DNA from: Phycisphaerales bacterium
GTDB taxonomy: Bacteria > Planctomycetota > Phycisphaerae > Phycisphaerales > UBA1924
Length of the DNA stretch: 11,172 nucleotides
Direction of reading: 5' to 3'
Assembly: GCA_007124345.1 (NCBI GenBank)
Contig: SLFH01000069.1
Span: 1 to 11,172, forward strand
This document shows positions 1-6,725 of this stretch, in pieces (position 1 is the stretch's first letter; every line of letters begins with the position of its first letter). A model generated the notes under the pieces. That model saw only the letters and a program-made list of their open reading frames with translations, was not told the DNA's origin and ran no database searches. The translations under genes and the position numbers were made by a program.

Positions 1-510
1 GGCGTCGGGACGCCCGTCGTCCTGCACCTCGCCGCGGAGGGTTTCGATCGCGTGGGGGAGGATGTCGAGGAGGGCTTCGAGCGATTCGACGGCGCCGCGC
101 GTCGAGCCGGGGAGGTTGATGACGAGCGTGCGTCCGATCGTGCCCGCCTCGCCCCGGGAGAGATAGGCGCGCGGGGTTTTGTCGTAGCAGCGCCGGCGGA
201 TGAGTTCGGTGAGGCCGCTGTGGCGGCGTTCGATCACGCCGAGCGTCGCCTCGGGCGTGACATCGCGCGGGGCAAGGCCCGTGCCGCCGGTGGTCAGGAC
301 GAGGTCGGGCGCGGGGTCGAGCTCGCTGAGGGCGCGGAGGCGGTCGCCGATAAGCTCCGCCTCGTCGGGCACGCAATCGAGCGGGAGCGTGCGCGCGCCC
401 AGGGCACGCTCGGCGAGCTCAACCAGTGCCGGGCCGGAGGTGTCGGTGGTTTCGCCCCGCGAACAGCGGTCGCTGATCGTCAGCACGGCGACGAGGGGCG
501 GCGCGGTCAT
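1..510 (-). CDS. mogA: MogA/MoaB-family molybdopterin adenylyltransferase (3' end beyond window)
   Basis: The family adenylylates molybdopterin with ATP in the cytoplasm, preparing it for molybdate insertion by MoeA. 170 residues are visible and no stop is reached, so the C-terminus lies outside the window; family members are usually about 160-200 residues, so little is missing. Visible motifs are the N-terminal strand VLTISDRCSRGE (about 9-20), the nucleotide-binding TTGGTG (73-78), PRDVTPEAT (81-89, with the expected catalytic Asp83) and NLPGS (132-136). The ATG at 510 overlaps the moaC stop as ATGA, which indicates translational coupling as the last visible gene of the leftward operon. MogA and MoaB are hard to separate from sequence alone; adjacency to moeA and moaC supports a role in molybdopterin adenylylation either way. 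Confidence 0.9.
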   Translation of the reverse strand, partial: MTAPPLVAVLTISDRCSRGETTDTSGPALVELAERALGARTLPLDCVPDEAELIGDRLRALSELDPAPDLVLTTGGTGLAPRDVTPEATLGVIERRHSGLTELIRRRCYDKTPRAYLSRGEAGTIGRTLVINLPGSTRGAVESLEALLDILPHAIETLRGEVQDDGRPDA

Positions 511-989
511 GATGCCGGCTCTGCGCGGTAGGTCCCGCTCTTGCCCCCGGTTTTCTCGATGAGGCGGACACCCTCGATCACCATCGCCTTGTCGACGGCT
601 TTGCCCATGTCGATCACGGTGAGGGCGGCGCCGGCGACGGCGGCGAGCGCCTCCATCTCGACGCCCGTCTTCCATGTCGTCGACGCTGCGGCGCGGATCG
701 CCACGCGTCCGCCCTCGATCTTCAGGTCAACCTCGACCGAATCGAGCGGGAGCGGGTGGCAGAGGGGGATGAGCTGGTCGGTCCGCTTGGCGGCCTGGAT
801 GCCGGCGATCCGCGCGATCTGGAAGACGCTGCCCTTTTCAAGATCGTCGCGCTCGATCCGTTCGAGCAGTTCGGGGCTGCAGCGGACGAAACCTTCGGCG
901 ACGGCGCGACGTCGTGTCAGCGGCTTGCCCCCGATGTCGACCATGCGGGCGTCGCCCTGTTCGTCGAGGTGTGTCAGCGGGTCGGTCAC
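507..989 (-). CDS. moaC: Cyclic pyranopterin monophosphate synthase MoaC
   Basis: MoaC converts the MoaA product (3',8-cyclo-7,8-dihydro-GTP) into cyclic pyranopterin monophosphate, the second step of molybdenum cofactor synthesis. The 160-residue length matches the family. The family signature is intact: LTHLDEQGDARMVDIG at 5-20, Lys52 in EKGSV, RTDQLIPLCHPLPL at 69-82 with His78, TGVEMEAL at 108-115, DMGKAVDK at 127-134 with Asp127 and Lys130, and KTGGKSG at 146-152. The start is GTG at 989. The internal ATG at Met16 is rejected because the preceding LTHLDEQGDA is conserved in the family. The gene begins 14 bases after the moeA stop and its stop overlaps the next start as ATGA. Confidence 0.96.
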   Translation of the reverse strand: MTDPLTHLDEQGDARMVDIGGKPLTRRRAVAEGFVRCSPELLERIERDDLEKGSVFQIARIAGIQAAKRTDQLIPLCHPLPLDSVEVDLKIEGGRVAIRAAASTTWKTGVEMEALAAVAGAALTVIDMGKAVDKAMVIEGVRLIEKTGGKSGTYRAEPAS

Positions 990-1003
990 GCGGGCGTTCT
1001 CGC

Positions 1004-2224
1004 TCAGAGGGCGTTGGGGAACGGGAAATAGGGTCGGAGGCCGGACGCGGGCTCGCCGGGCGGGACTTCGACGAAGCCGTCGGCGGAGGCCGCGGCGACC
1101 CAGTCACCCGAGCCCTTGCTCGGCGCGAGCGTCGCCTCGCCCCGCTCGTCGAGCCTGACCAAAGGGTACCACCAGAGCTTGGGCGGGGCGGGCTTCTCGG
1201 CGCTGACGCGGACGAGCGTCGGGCGGGGCGGATCGACGAGCCCGGCTCGCGCGCACAGCGCCGGCAAGGCGAGGAGCCGCGCGGTGGTGACGACCGAGAC
1301 CGGGTTGCCCGGCAGGCCGAGCACGGGCTTGGCGTCGGGTGTGATCGCCCCGAGCGCCGGCTTGCCCGGACGCAGCGCGAGCTTGTGGAAGAGGATCTCC
1401 AGCCCGAGCTCGCGCAGCACGCGCGGCACATGGTCGTGGTCGCCCGCAGAGACGCCGCCGGTGATGAGCAGGGCGTCGCACAGGTCGAGCAGGTGCTGGG
1501 CCGATGAGGCGAGCCGGTCCGGATCGTCGTGCGCTCGCGCAAGCTCGATCTCATCAACCCACTCAAGCGGCGCGAGCGAGGCGAGCAGGGCGGGGCCGTT
1601 GCTGTCGCGGAGCTGCCAGTCGTCGGGCGTGGCCTCGACGGGCAGCACCTCGTCGCCGGTGACCAAGACGCCGACGCGGAGGGAGCGGTGGACGCTGACC
1701 TGAGAGCAGCCGCAGGAAGCGAGCGCCGCCATCACGCCCGGCGAGACGGTTCTGCCGGGCTCGGCGACGGTCTCGCCCCGGCCGGCGTTCTCGCCCTTGC
1801 GCCGGATGTGCATGCCCTCGAAGATCTCTGCGTCATTGGGAATGACGATGGATCGGGCGTCCTCTTCGACCAGTTCGCGCTGTACGACGGCGGTTGCGCC
1901 GGAGGGGACGGGGGCGCCGGTAAAGATGCGCACCACCGAGCCATCGGCGGGCATCGTGGGCGGGGGCCGGCCGGGCAGGGCCTCGTCGCTGACGGCGAGG
2001 CGGACGCCCCGGGGCTCCTTGAGCGTGAGGGCGTAGCCGTCCATCGCGCTGACATCGCAGGCCGGGCTCGGCCGATCGAGCGTGATCTTTTCGGCCAGGA
2101 CGCGTCCGGGGGCGTCCGCCCATGCGATGCGCTCGGCGCCGACGGGGGCGACGCGCCGGGCGAGCAGGCGTGCCGCCTCGGAAGGGGAGAGCGGCGCCGA
2201 ACCGGGCGTTGCGTGCGCGCTCAC
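1004..2224 (-). CDS. moeA: Molybdopterin molybdotransferase MoeA
   Basis: MoeA inserts molybdate into adenylylated molybdopterin to give Mo-cofactor. The 406-residue protein shows the full MoeA layout: SAMDGYAL at 59-66 (Asp62), IFTGAPVPSGA at 100-110, RRKGENAGRGE at 141-151, VLVTGDEVLP at 186-195, LRDSNGPAL at 205-213, the MPT-binding domain segment LLITGGVSAGDHDHVP at 252-267, LRPGKPALG at 284-292 and GLPGNPVS at 303-310. The start is chosen as GTG at 2224 because it forms a GTGA overlap with the moaE stop and gives the usual family length. The open frame continues 46 codons upstream inside moaE, but that extension has no MoeA resemblance. The C-terminal domain IV (about 335-406) is present. 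It sits between moaE and moaC in the cofactor operon. Confidence 0.96.
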   Translation of the reverse strand: MSAHATPGSAPLSPSEAARLLARRVAPVGAERIAWADAPGRVLAEKITLDRPSPACDVSAMDGYALTLKEPRGVRLAVSDEALPGRPPPTMPADGSVVRIFTGAPVPSGATAVVQRELVEEDARSIVIPNDAEIFEGMHIRRKGENAGRGETVAEPGRTVSPGVMAALASCGCSQVSVHRSLRVGVLVTGDEVLPVEATPDDWQLRDSNGPALLASLAPLEWVDEIELARAHDDPDRLASSAQHLLDLCDALLITGGVSAGDHDHVPRVLRELGLEILFHKLALRPGKPALGAITPDAKPVLGLPGNPVSVVTTARLLALPALCARAGLVDPPRPTLVRVSAEKPAPPKLWWYPLVRLDERGEATLAPSKGSGDWVAAASADGFVEVPPGEPASGLRPYFPFPNAL

Positions 2225-2634
2225 TGGCCCCGCTCCTGCTCGTCCTTGAAGACGGGGCGCTTCCAGATCGGGACATCGCGCTTCATGGTGTCGATGAACC
2301 AGGCCATGGCCTCCAGCGCCGGGGCGCGATGCGCCGAGGCGACAACCAGCCGGAACGAGCACTCGCCGACCGGGACCACGCCGACGCTGTGGCGCACGAA
2401 GACTGCGGCGAGGCCGAAGCGGTCGGCCGCGGCGCGCGCGAGCGATTCGAGCTGGTTCTCGGCCATGGGTCTGTATGCCTCGTACTCGATGGCGGCGATC
2501 TCGCGCCCTTCCTCGGTCGGGCGGATGACGCCTTCGAACGCGACGATCGCGCCGGCGCCGGGGGCGCGCACAGCATCCTCGAGCCCGAGCGGGCCCTCGC
2601 TGAACACGACCTCGATGGACGGGGCGGTCTTCAT
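2221..2634 (-). CDS. moaE: Molybdopterin synthase catalytic (large) subunit MoaE
   Basis: MoaE works with thiocarboxylated MoaD to insert two sulfurs into cyclic pyranopterin monophosphate, forming molybdopterin. The 137-residue length is typical. Visible family features are GAIVAFEGVIR (28-38, Arg38 at the substrate-binding position), IEYEAYRPMAE (49-59), the VRHSVGVVPVGE strand (80-91), ASAHR (99-103, His102-Arg103) and MKRDVPIWK (117-125) with Lys118 and Lys125 at the two catalytic lysine positions. After the second lysine the sequence reads RPVFKDE where the more common form is a short KE ending, a small C-terminal difference. ATG at 2634 overlaps the moaD stop (ATGA), and its own stop overlaps the moeA start (GTGA), so the two synthase subunits are probably made in coupled fashion. 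Confidence 0.95.
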   Translation of the reverse strand: MKTAPSIEVVFSEGPLGLEDAVRAPGAGAIVAFEGVIRPTEEGREIAAIEYEAYRPMAENQLESLARAAADRFGLAAVFVRHSVGVVPVGECSFRLVVASAHRAPALEAMAWFIDTMKRDVPIWKRPVFKDEQERGQ

Positions 2635-2876
2635 CCGCCCCCCACCATCCCGACCAGCGCGAGCTCGTCGCCCTCGCGCACCTCGTGCGAAGGCGGGACG
2701 AACTGGTTGTTGACCGCGAGCCTGGTCGAGGACATCAGGGGCGACAGGGCCGGATAGCGCGACCCGATCGTGTCGAGCACGAGCGAGACGGTCGGCTCGG
2801 GCGGGAGGTCGACAGAGAGCTCGCGCTCGCCCTGGGCGTCGGCGTAGGGGCCGAAGAGTCGGACGGTGAGCGTCAC
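2631..2876 (-). CDS. moaD: Molybdopterin synthase sulfur-carrier (small) subunit MoaD
   Basis: MoaD is the ubiquitin-fold sulfur carrier of molybdopterin synthase; its C-terminal glycine is adenylylated by MoeB and then thiocarboxylated. The 81-residue protein starts VTLTVRLFGPYADAQGE, the usual first strand and turn, contains LAVNNQFV (53-60) and EGDELALVGMV (68-78), and ends Gly-Gly-Gly, so the essential terminal diglycine is present. The residues just before it are GMV where many homologues have PPV(A/S). The start is the GTG at 2876, which overlaps the preceding stop as GTGA; a longer upstream frame runs back through the neighbouring gene and is not ubiquitin-like. No moeB gene is visible here, so the activating enzyme must be encoded elsewhere. 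Confidence 0.93.
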   Translation of the reverse strand: MTLTVRLFGPYADAQGERELSVDLPPEPTVSLVLDTIGSRYPALSPLMSSTRLAVNNQFVPPSHEVREGDELALVGMVGGG

Positions 2877-3280
2877 CGCTGCTTGCCTCCGGCGTCGGTG
2901 TTTGTGTTGGGGGACTTGCTCTCGCCGGCGTTTCTGTCGAACTGCTCGTGGGCCCAGCTCCACGCCGCGACGGTGCGGGGGAAGCCGACGGTGTTCATGC
3001 CCAGGAGGATCGCCTGCTCGACCTCTTCGTGTGTGGCGCCGGCTTCGAGAGCTCTTCGCACATGTGATCGGAGCGCCGATTCGAGGCCGGCGCCGAGGCT
3101 GATGCCGATCTTGACCAGGGCGCACTGGCGCGCGTCGAGGGGGCCGAGCGACTCGACCTCGCGCCCGACGCGCTGGTGCGCCTCGCCGAGGACCGGGTAG
3201 CGGGCGACGAACCTCTGGAAGGTCTTGGGAGGCTGGCTCGGGCGGGCGGGGGAGTCGGACGGTTGGGTGGGCTGGGACAT
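2873..3280 (-). CDS. Carboxymuconolactone decarboxylase (CMD/AhpD)-family protein, non-redox type
   Basis: The 135-residue protein has a low-complexity Pro/Ser/Gln N-terminus (1-18), a CMD-like helical core (about 22-115) and a polar tail. Key segments are LDARQCALVKIGISLGAG (48-65), ESALRSHVRRALEAGAT (67-83) and EEVEQAILLG (85-94). In AhpD-type members the core carries a CxxCxxH redox motif; here the corresponding positions are Glu67, Leu70 and His73, so both redox cysteines are absent while the Glu and His seen in PcaC-type members remain. This argues against peroxidase activity. It starts with ATG at 3280, 4 bases after the moaA stop, with GGAGG at 3289-3293 (inside the end of moaA) as a good ribosome binding site, and its stop overlaps moaD. 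The family is clear; the function in a molybdopterin operon is not known to me. Confidence 0.85.
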   Translation of the reverse strand: MSQPTQPSDSPARPSQPPKTFQRFVARYPVLGEAHQRVGREVESLGPLDARQCALVKIGISLGAGLESALRSHVRRALEAGATHEEVEQAILLGMNTVGFPRTVAAWSWAHEQFDRNAGESKSPNTNTDAGGKQR

Positions 3281-3284
3281 CTCA

Positions 3285-4325
3285 TCAGCCTCCGATATGG
3301 GTCATCACGGCGTGCCCGTCGTGGGGGTGCTCGTCCCGCTTCTGGCCCAGGCCCTCGGCGAGGATCGTATCGAAGAGCGCGGGATCGAAACGCGGGCGCA
3401 GGGCGGGCAGGATCGTGCCCGAGGGCTTGTCCATGAGGCAAGGATAGAGCGTGCCGTCGGAGGCGAGCCGCACGCGGTTGCACGCGGCGCAGAAGTTGCA
3501 GCTCATCGGCGTGATAAAGCCGACGACGCCCCACGAGCCATCGTCGAGCTCGACGCGAAAGCGTCGCGCCGCGTCGTGCCCCTGCTCGACGGGGGCCCAT
3601 CGCCGCACGATCGGATCGAGGTTGGCCCGCATCTGTGCCTCGGGCACGAACCGCTCGGCCCAATTCGACGCGAGCGGCCCCATCGGCATCAGCTCGATGA
3701 ACCGCATCTCGATCCCGCGGGCGGAAGCGAAGCGGACGAGCGAGGGCATGTCCCGCTCGTTACGCCCACGGATCACGACCGAGTTCAGCCGGATCGGCCA
3801 GAGCCCGACACGCTCCGCCTCGTCGAGGCCTTCGAGCACGCGGTCGAGCCCGTCGACGCCCGTGAGCTCGGCGAAGCGTTCACGATCGAGCGTGTCGATG
3901 CTGATGTTGACGCGCTGCAGGCCGGCGTCGGCGTACTCGCGGGCGCGATGGGGAAGGGTCAGGCCGTTGGTGGTCATCGCAAGATCGCCGATGCCCGGCA
4001 CGGCGGCGATGCGACCGATGATCTCGGTGAGGTCCTTGCGGCTGGTGGGGTCGCCCCCGGTCAGGCGGACCTTGTGCAAGCCGTGGCGGAGGGCCATGTG
4101 CTCGACCACTGCGCTGATCTCGCCCGGGGTCAGACGGGGCTCGCCCTTGGTGTCGGCGATGCGCTCGGGGCGGCAATACGTGCAGCGCATCGCGCACGCC
4201 TTGGTGATCGAGAGACGGAGGTAGCCGACCTTGCGTCCGGCCCGGTCGACGAAGGGGCCGTCGAAGCGCCGCGTCTTCCTCGGCGTTCGCTGGAGGCGTG
4301 CGGGATCGAGGACGGGGAGCCTCAT
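3285..4325 (-). CDS. moaA: GTP 3',8-cyclase MoaA (radical SAM)
   Basis: MoaA performs the first step of molybdenum cofactor synthesis, rearranging GTP to 3',8-cyclo-7,8-dihydro-GTP with a SAM-derived radical. The 346-residue protein has the radical SAM CxxxCxxC motif (Cys44, Cys48, Cys51), MTTNG (117-121), NISIDTL (140-146), and the second C-terminal [4Fe-4S] motif (Cys279, Cys282 in FCAACNRVRLASDG, and Cys296). It ends THIGG, matching the conserved C-terminal diglycine of active MoaA. The SAM-binding GGEP motif reads GGDP here (90-93). The N-terminal ~22 residues before FDGPFVDRAGR are an extension. ATG at 4325 overlaps the NrfD stop (ATGA), tying cofactor synthesis to the electron-transfer genes upstream. 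Confidence 0.95.
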   Translation of the reverse strand: MRLPVLDPARLQRTPRKTRRFDGPFVDRAGRKVGYLRLSITKACAMRCTYCRPERIADTKGEPRLTPGEISAVVEHMALRHGLHKVRLTGGDPTSRKDLTEIIGRIAAVPGIGDLAMTTNGLTLPHRAREYADAGLQRVNISIDTLDRERFAELTGVDGLDRVLEGLDEAERVGLWPIRLNSVVIRGRNERDMPSLVRFASARGIEMRFIELMPMGPLASNWAERFVPEAQMRANLDPIVRRWAPVEQGHDAARRFRVELDDGSWGVVGFITPMSCNFCAACNRVRLASDGTLYPCLMDKPSGTILPALRPRFDPALFDTILAEGLGQKRDEHPHDGHAVMTHIGG

Positions 4326-5701
4326 GGGCCTCTTCCGCTCTCGCCGCCGCTGTCGCTCTCGGGCGGGTCGGCCTGCGTTTGATCGGTCACGGGCGCCTCG
4401 CCGGCGTGCGGCTGGTCGGCGGGGGGGTCATGGATGGTCTCAGCGGGATCGGATTCTGCGGGCGGTATGAAGCGTTCTTCGCCCCGCATGATCGGGATGG
4501 CGATCTTCAGCGCGACGGTGTAGATCATCAGGCCGAAGGCCCAGATCCCGGCGCTGACCTGCCACTCCGTCAGGTTCGGCACATACTCGACCATCTCGCT
4601 GAGCGTGCTGGGGACGAAGCCCGGGACGATCAGGCCCATGCCCTTTTCGATCCAGAGACCGACGAACGCGAGCACGCAGGCGATCGCAACGACCCGGGCG
4701 CTCCGCATCGCCGCCGGCAGCAGGAAGAGCACCGCCGCGATCAGGTTGAGCGCGATCGCGGTCCAGATCCAGGGCACCAGCGCGTTGTGCCCCTCCCACC
4801 CGAAGAAGAGGTAGGTCGTGTGCTTGGTGTAGGAGCCGCCCGCGTAGAACTCGGTGAAGAGCTTCGAGCCGAGCATCAGCAGGTTGATCAGCACCGTGAC
4901 GCGGATGATCTGGACGAGGAGCTGGATCGGCCGGTCGGAGATCGCGACGCCGACGCGCCGAAGGACAAACATCGTCAGGATCAGGAACGCCGGCCCGGCG
5001 ACGAACGCCGAGGCGAGGAACTGCGGCGCCAGCAGAGCGCTCTTCCAGAACGGCCGCCCGCCGAGCCCGCTGAACAGGAACGCCGTGACCGTGTGGATCG
5101 AGACCGCCCAGACGATCGAGATCATCACGAACGGGACATACCAGCGAGGCTCTGGCTTCTTGCCGAGGTAGCGGATGTAGAGCAGGTACCCGCAGATGTG
5201 CAGGTTCAGCAGCAGGTAGCCGTTCAGGACGATCACATCCCATGTGAGCATCGAGATCGGGAAGTTGAACCGCCCGAGGCCGGGGATGAGGTGCCAGAAC
5301 CGGTCGGGGCGCCCGAGGTCGACCGTGACGAACAGCAGGCACATCACGATCGCCGCGATCGCCAGCAGCTCGCCGATGATCACGACATCGTGCATCTCCT
5401 TGTTGCGGTAGAGGTAGCCGGGGATGACCATCATCACCCCGCCGGCCGCGACGCCGACCATGAAGGTGAAGTTGGCGATGTACAGGCCCCAGCTGACATG
5501 GTCGGTCATGTTGGTGACGATCATGCCGTCGACAACCTGGTTGGCCCATGCGTTGGCGCCGACGAGGGCGACGGCGGTCAGCATCGTCATCCAGGCGTAG
5601 AACGCGAGGCTGCCGTCGGTCGCCATGACGAGCGACCGCCAGAGGAACCTCGGGTAGCTGACGAGGTGGCCTGGTCGGGCTTGCTGGGCTTGTATGGCCA
5701 T
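4322..5701 (-). CDS. nrfD: NrfD-family polytopic membrane subunit (quinol-interacting)
   Basis: NrfD/PsrC/DsrP-family proteins are integral membrane partners of periplasmic ferredoxin-type subunits and exchange electrons with quinones. In this 459-residue protein I see about ten hydrophobic segments: roughly 31-50, 74-95, 106-125, 150-175, 188-210, 224-247, 263-281, 306-330, 337-358 and 383-404. Family-like stretches include WGLYIANFTFMVGVAAGG (71-88), DLGRPDRFWHL (128-138) and the loop IHTVTAFLFSGLGGRPFW (202-219). Residues 405-459 form a hydrophilic, acidic, Pro-rich tail, probably cytoplasmic. It follows the ferredoxin gene by 31 bases with no clear Shine-Dalgarno sequence, and overlaps moaA. 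Inferred role: quinol oxidation feeding NapAB, in place of NapC. A role in another respiratory complex cannot be excluded from sequence. Confidence 0.9.
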   Translation of the reverse strand: MAIQAQQARPGHLVSYPRFLWRSLVMATDGSLAFYAWMTMLTAVALVGANAWANQVVDGMIVTNMTDHVSWGLYIANFTFMVGVAAGGVMMVIPGYLYRNKEMHDVVIIGELLAIAAIVMCLLFVTVDLGRPDRFWHLIPGLGRFNFPISMLTWDVIVLNGYLLLNLHICGYLLYIRYLGKKPEPRWYVPFVMISIVWAVSIHTVTAFLFSGLGGRPFWKSALLAPQFLASAFVAGPAFLILTMFVLRRVGVAISDRPIQLLVQIIRVTVLINLLMLGSKLFTEFYAGGSYTKHTTYLFFGWEGHNALVPWIWTAIALNLIAAVLFLLPAAMRSARVVAIACVLAFVGLWIEKGMGLIVPGFVPSTLSEMVEYVPNLTEWQVSAGIWAFGLMIYTVALKIAIPIMRGEERFIPPAESDPAETIHDPPADQPHAGEAPVTDQTQADPPESDSGGESGRGP

Positions 5702-5732
5702 GGGTGTGCTCGGGCGGCGTGGGGCTTGGCGG

Positions 5733-6671
5733 TCAATCGAAGAAGTAGAAGAGGGTCGGGCGGGCGCCGAGCTCCTCCTTCAGGACGAACACGCGCTTGG
5801 TGCGCAGGACGGTGCGGATCTCCGACTCGGGGTCGAGCAGGTTGCCGAAGATTCGCGCCCCCGTCGGGCAGGCCTCCAGGCAGGCGGGCTGGCGCCCCTC
5901 GCGCGTCCGGTGCAGGCAGAAGTGGCACTTCTCCACCACCCCGGCGGGGCGGATCCGGTTGGAGAGGTAGCCCTGGTCGGGGTTGACCTCTTCGGCGGGG
6001 ATCTGCGGCTCTTTCCAGTTGAAGCGGCGCGCGTGGTAGGGGCACGCAGCCTGGCAGTAGCGACAGCCGATGCACCAGTTGTAGTCCACCACCACGATCC
6101 CGTCTTCTTCCTGCCAGGTCGCCTCGACGGGGCAGACATCGACGCAGGGCGGGTTCTCGCACTGGAAGCACTGCACGGGAAGGTAGTACTTGCCCTCGCG
6201 CGGGACATCGTGGGTGTAGGTGGAGTCCCCGTGCTTGAAGTCGGTGGTGCCGATCGGCATCTCGAAGACGCGGATGTACGACTGGTTGGTGGACCGGTCG
6301 TGGTTGTTCTCGCGGTGGCATGCTTCCATGCAGGCGCCGTTGCCGTTGCAGACGCTGAGGTTGATCGCGTAGCCGTAGCGGACGCCGGGGATGGCCTTGG
6401 GGTCCTTGATCTTGACATCGGCGCCGTAGCGTTCCTTGGCCTCGTTCTCGAGACGCTCGAAGATTTTGGCCTTGTCGTCGGCGGAGAGCTCCTTGTAGTG
6501 GCGCTGCATCAGCTCCTGCGCCGAGAGCCGGCCCCTGAGCCCGGCGAGCGGCGAGACGGCGGCGGCGAACGCGGCGAGCCCCAGCGTCGCACCACCCGCC
6601 TTCAGCGCCGTCCGACGCGACACCTCCCCGAGAACGGGCAGGGAAATGGTGCGTTTGTCGCTGTCGCTCAT
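5733..6671 (-). CDS. Tat-exported ferredoxin-type electron-transfer subunit (NrfC/DsrO/HmeA-like)
   Basis: This 312-residue protein carries an N-terminal twin-arginine signal (SRRTALK at 18-24 followed by a hydrophobic stretch to about 43), so the iron-sulfur domain is expected on the periplasmic face. Four cluster motifs are recognisable: Cys108/114/118; Cys168/171/176/180 with CFQCENPPCVDVCP; Cys200/203/206/210 with CIGCRYCQAACP; and Cys249/252/264/268. The first motif reads CNGNGACMEAC, with Asn111 where the second cysteine normally sits, giving 15 of the expected 16 ligands. Such a loss can convert a [4Fe-4S] to a [3Fe-4S] cluster. ATG at 6671 is preceded by GGGAG about 8 bases upstream. 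Lying between a tetraheme cytochrome and NrfD, it is most likely the wire between the membrane subunit and cytochromes. Confidence 0.9.
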   Translation of the reverse strand: MSDSDKRTISLPVLGEVSRRTALKAGGATLGLAAFAAAVSPLAGLRGRLSAQELMQRHYKELSADDKAKIFERLENEAKERYGADVKIKDPKAIPGVRYGYAINLSVCNGNGACMEACHRENNHDRSTNQSYIRVFEMPIGTTDFKHGDSTYTHDVPREGKYYLPVQCFQCENPPCVDVCPVEATWQEEDGIVVVDYNWCIGCRYCQAACPYHARRFNWKEPQIPAEEVNPDQGYLSNRIRPAGVVEKCHFCLHRTREGRQPACLEACPTGARIFGNLLDPESEIRTVLRTKRVFVLKEELGARPTLFYFFD

Positions 6672-6725
6672 GGAATCTACTCCCGAGCCGGAGGACCGGC
6701 CGGTAGGGGATCAGTCGTCGTGCCC

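Noticed and set aside
2225..2362. Upstream extension of moeA to a start at 2362
   Set aside because: The added 46 residues read inside moaE in another frame and do not resemble MoeA; the GTG at 2224 gives the GTGA overlap and family length.
1529..2713. Long open frame on the + strand opposite moeA and moaE (394 codons), and similar ones at 3225-4382, 4298-5986 and 5694-7466
   Set aside because: They lie antisense to genes with clear family motifs, have biased low-complexity compositions (Arg, Gly, Ala, Asp rich) and no recognisable domain; GC-rich DNA has few chance stops.
6695..6704. Palindrome ACCGGCCGGT between the tetraheme cytochrome and ferredoxin genes
   Set aside because: A 10-base palindrome of G/C-rich bases is expected by chance in such DNA; with no loop or U-run it is not a terminator, and nothing else supports a site.
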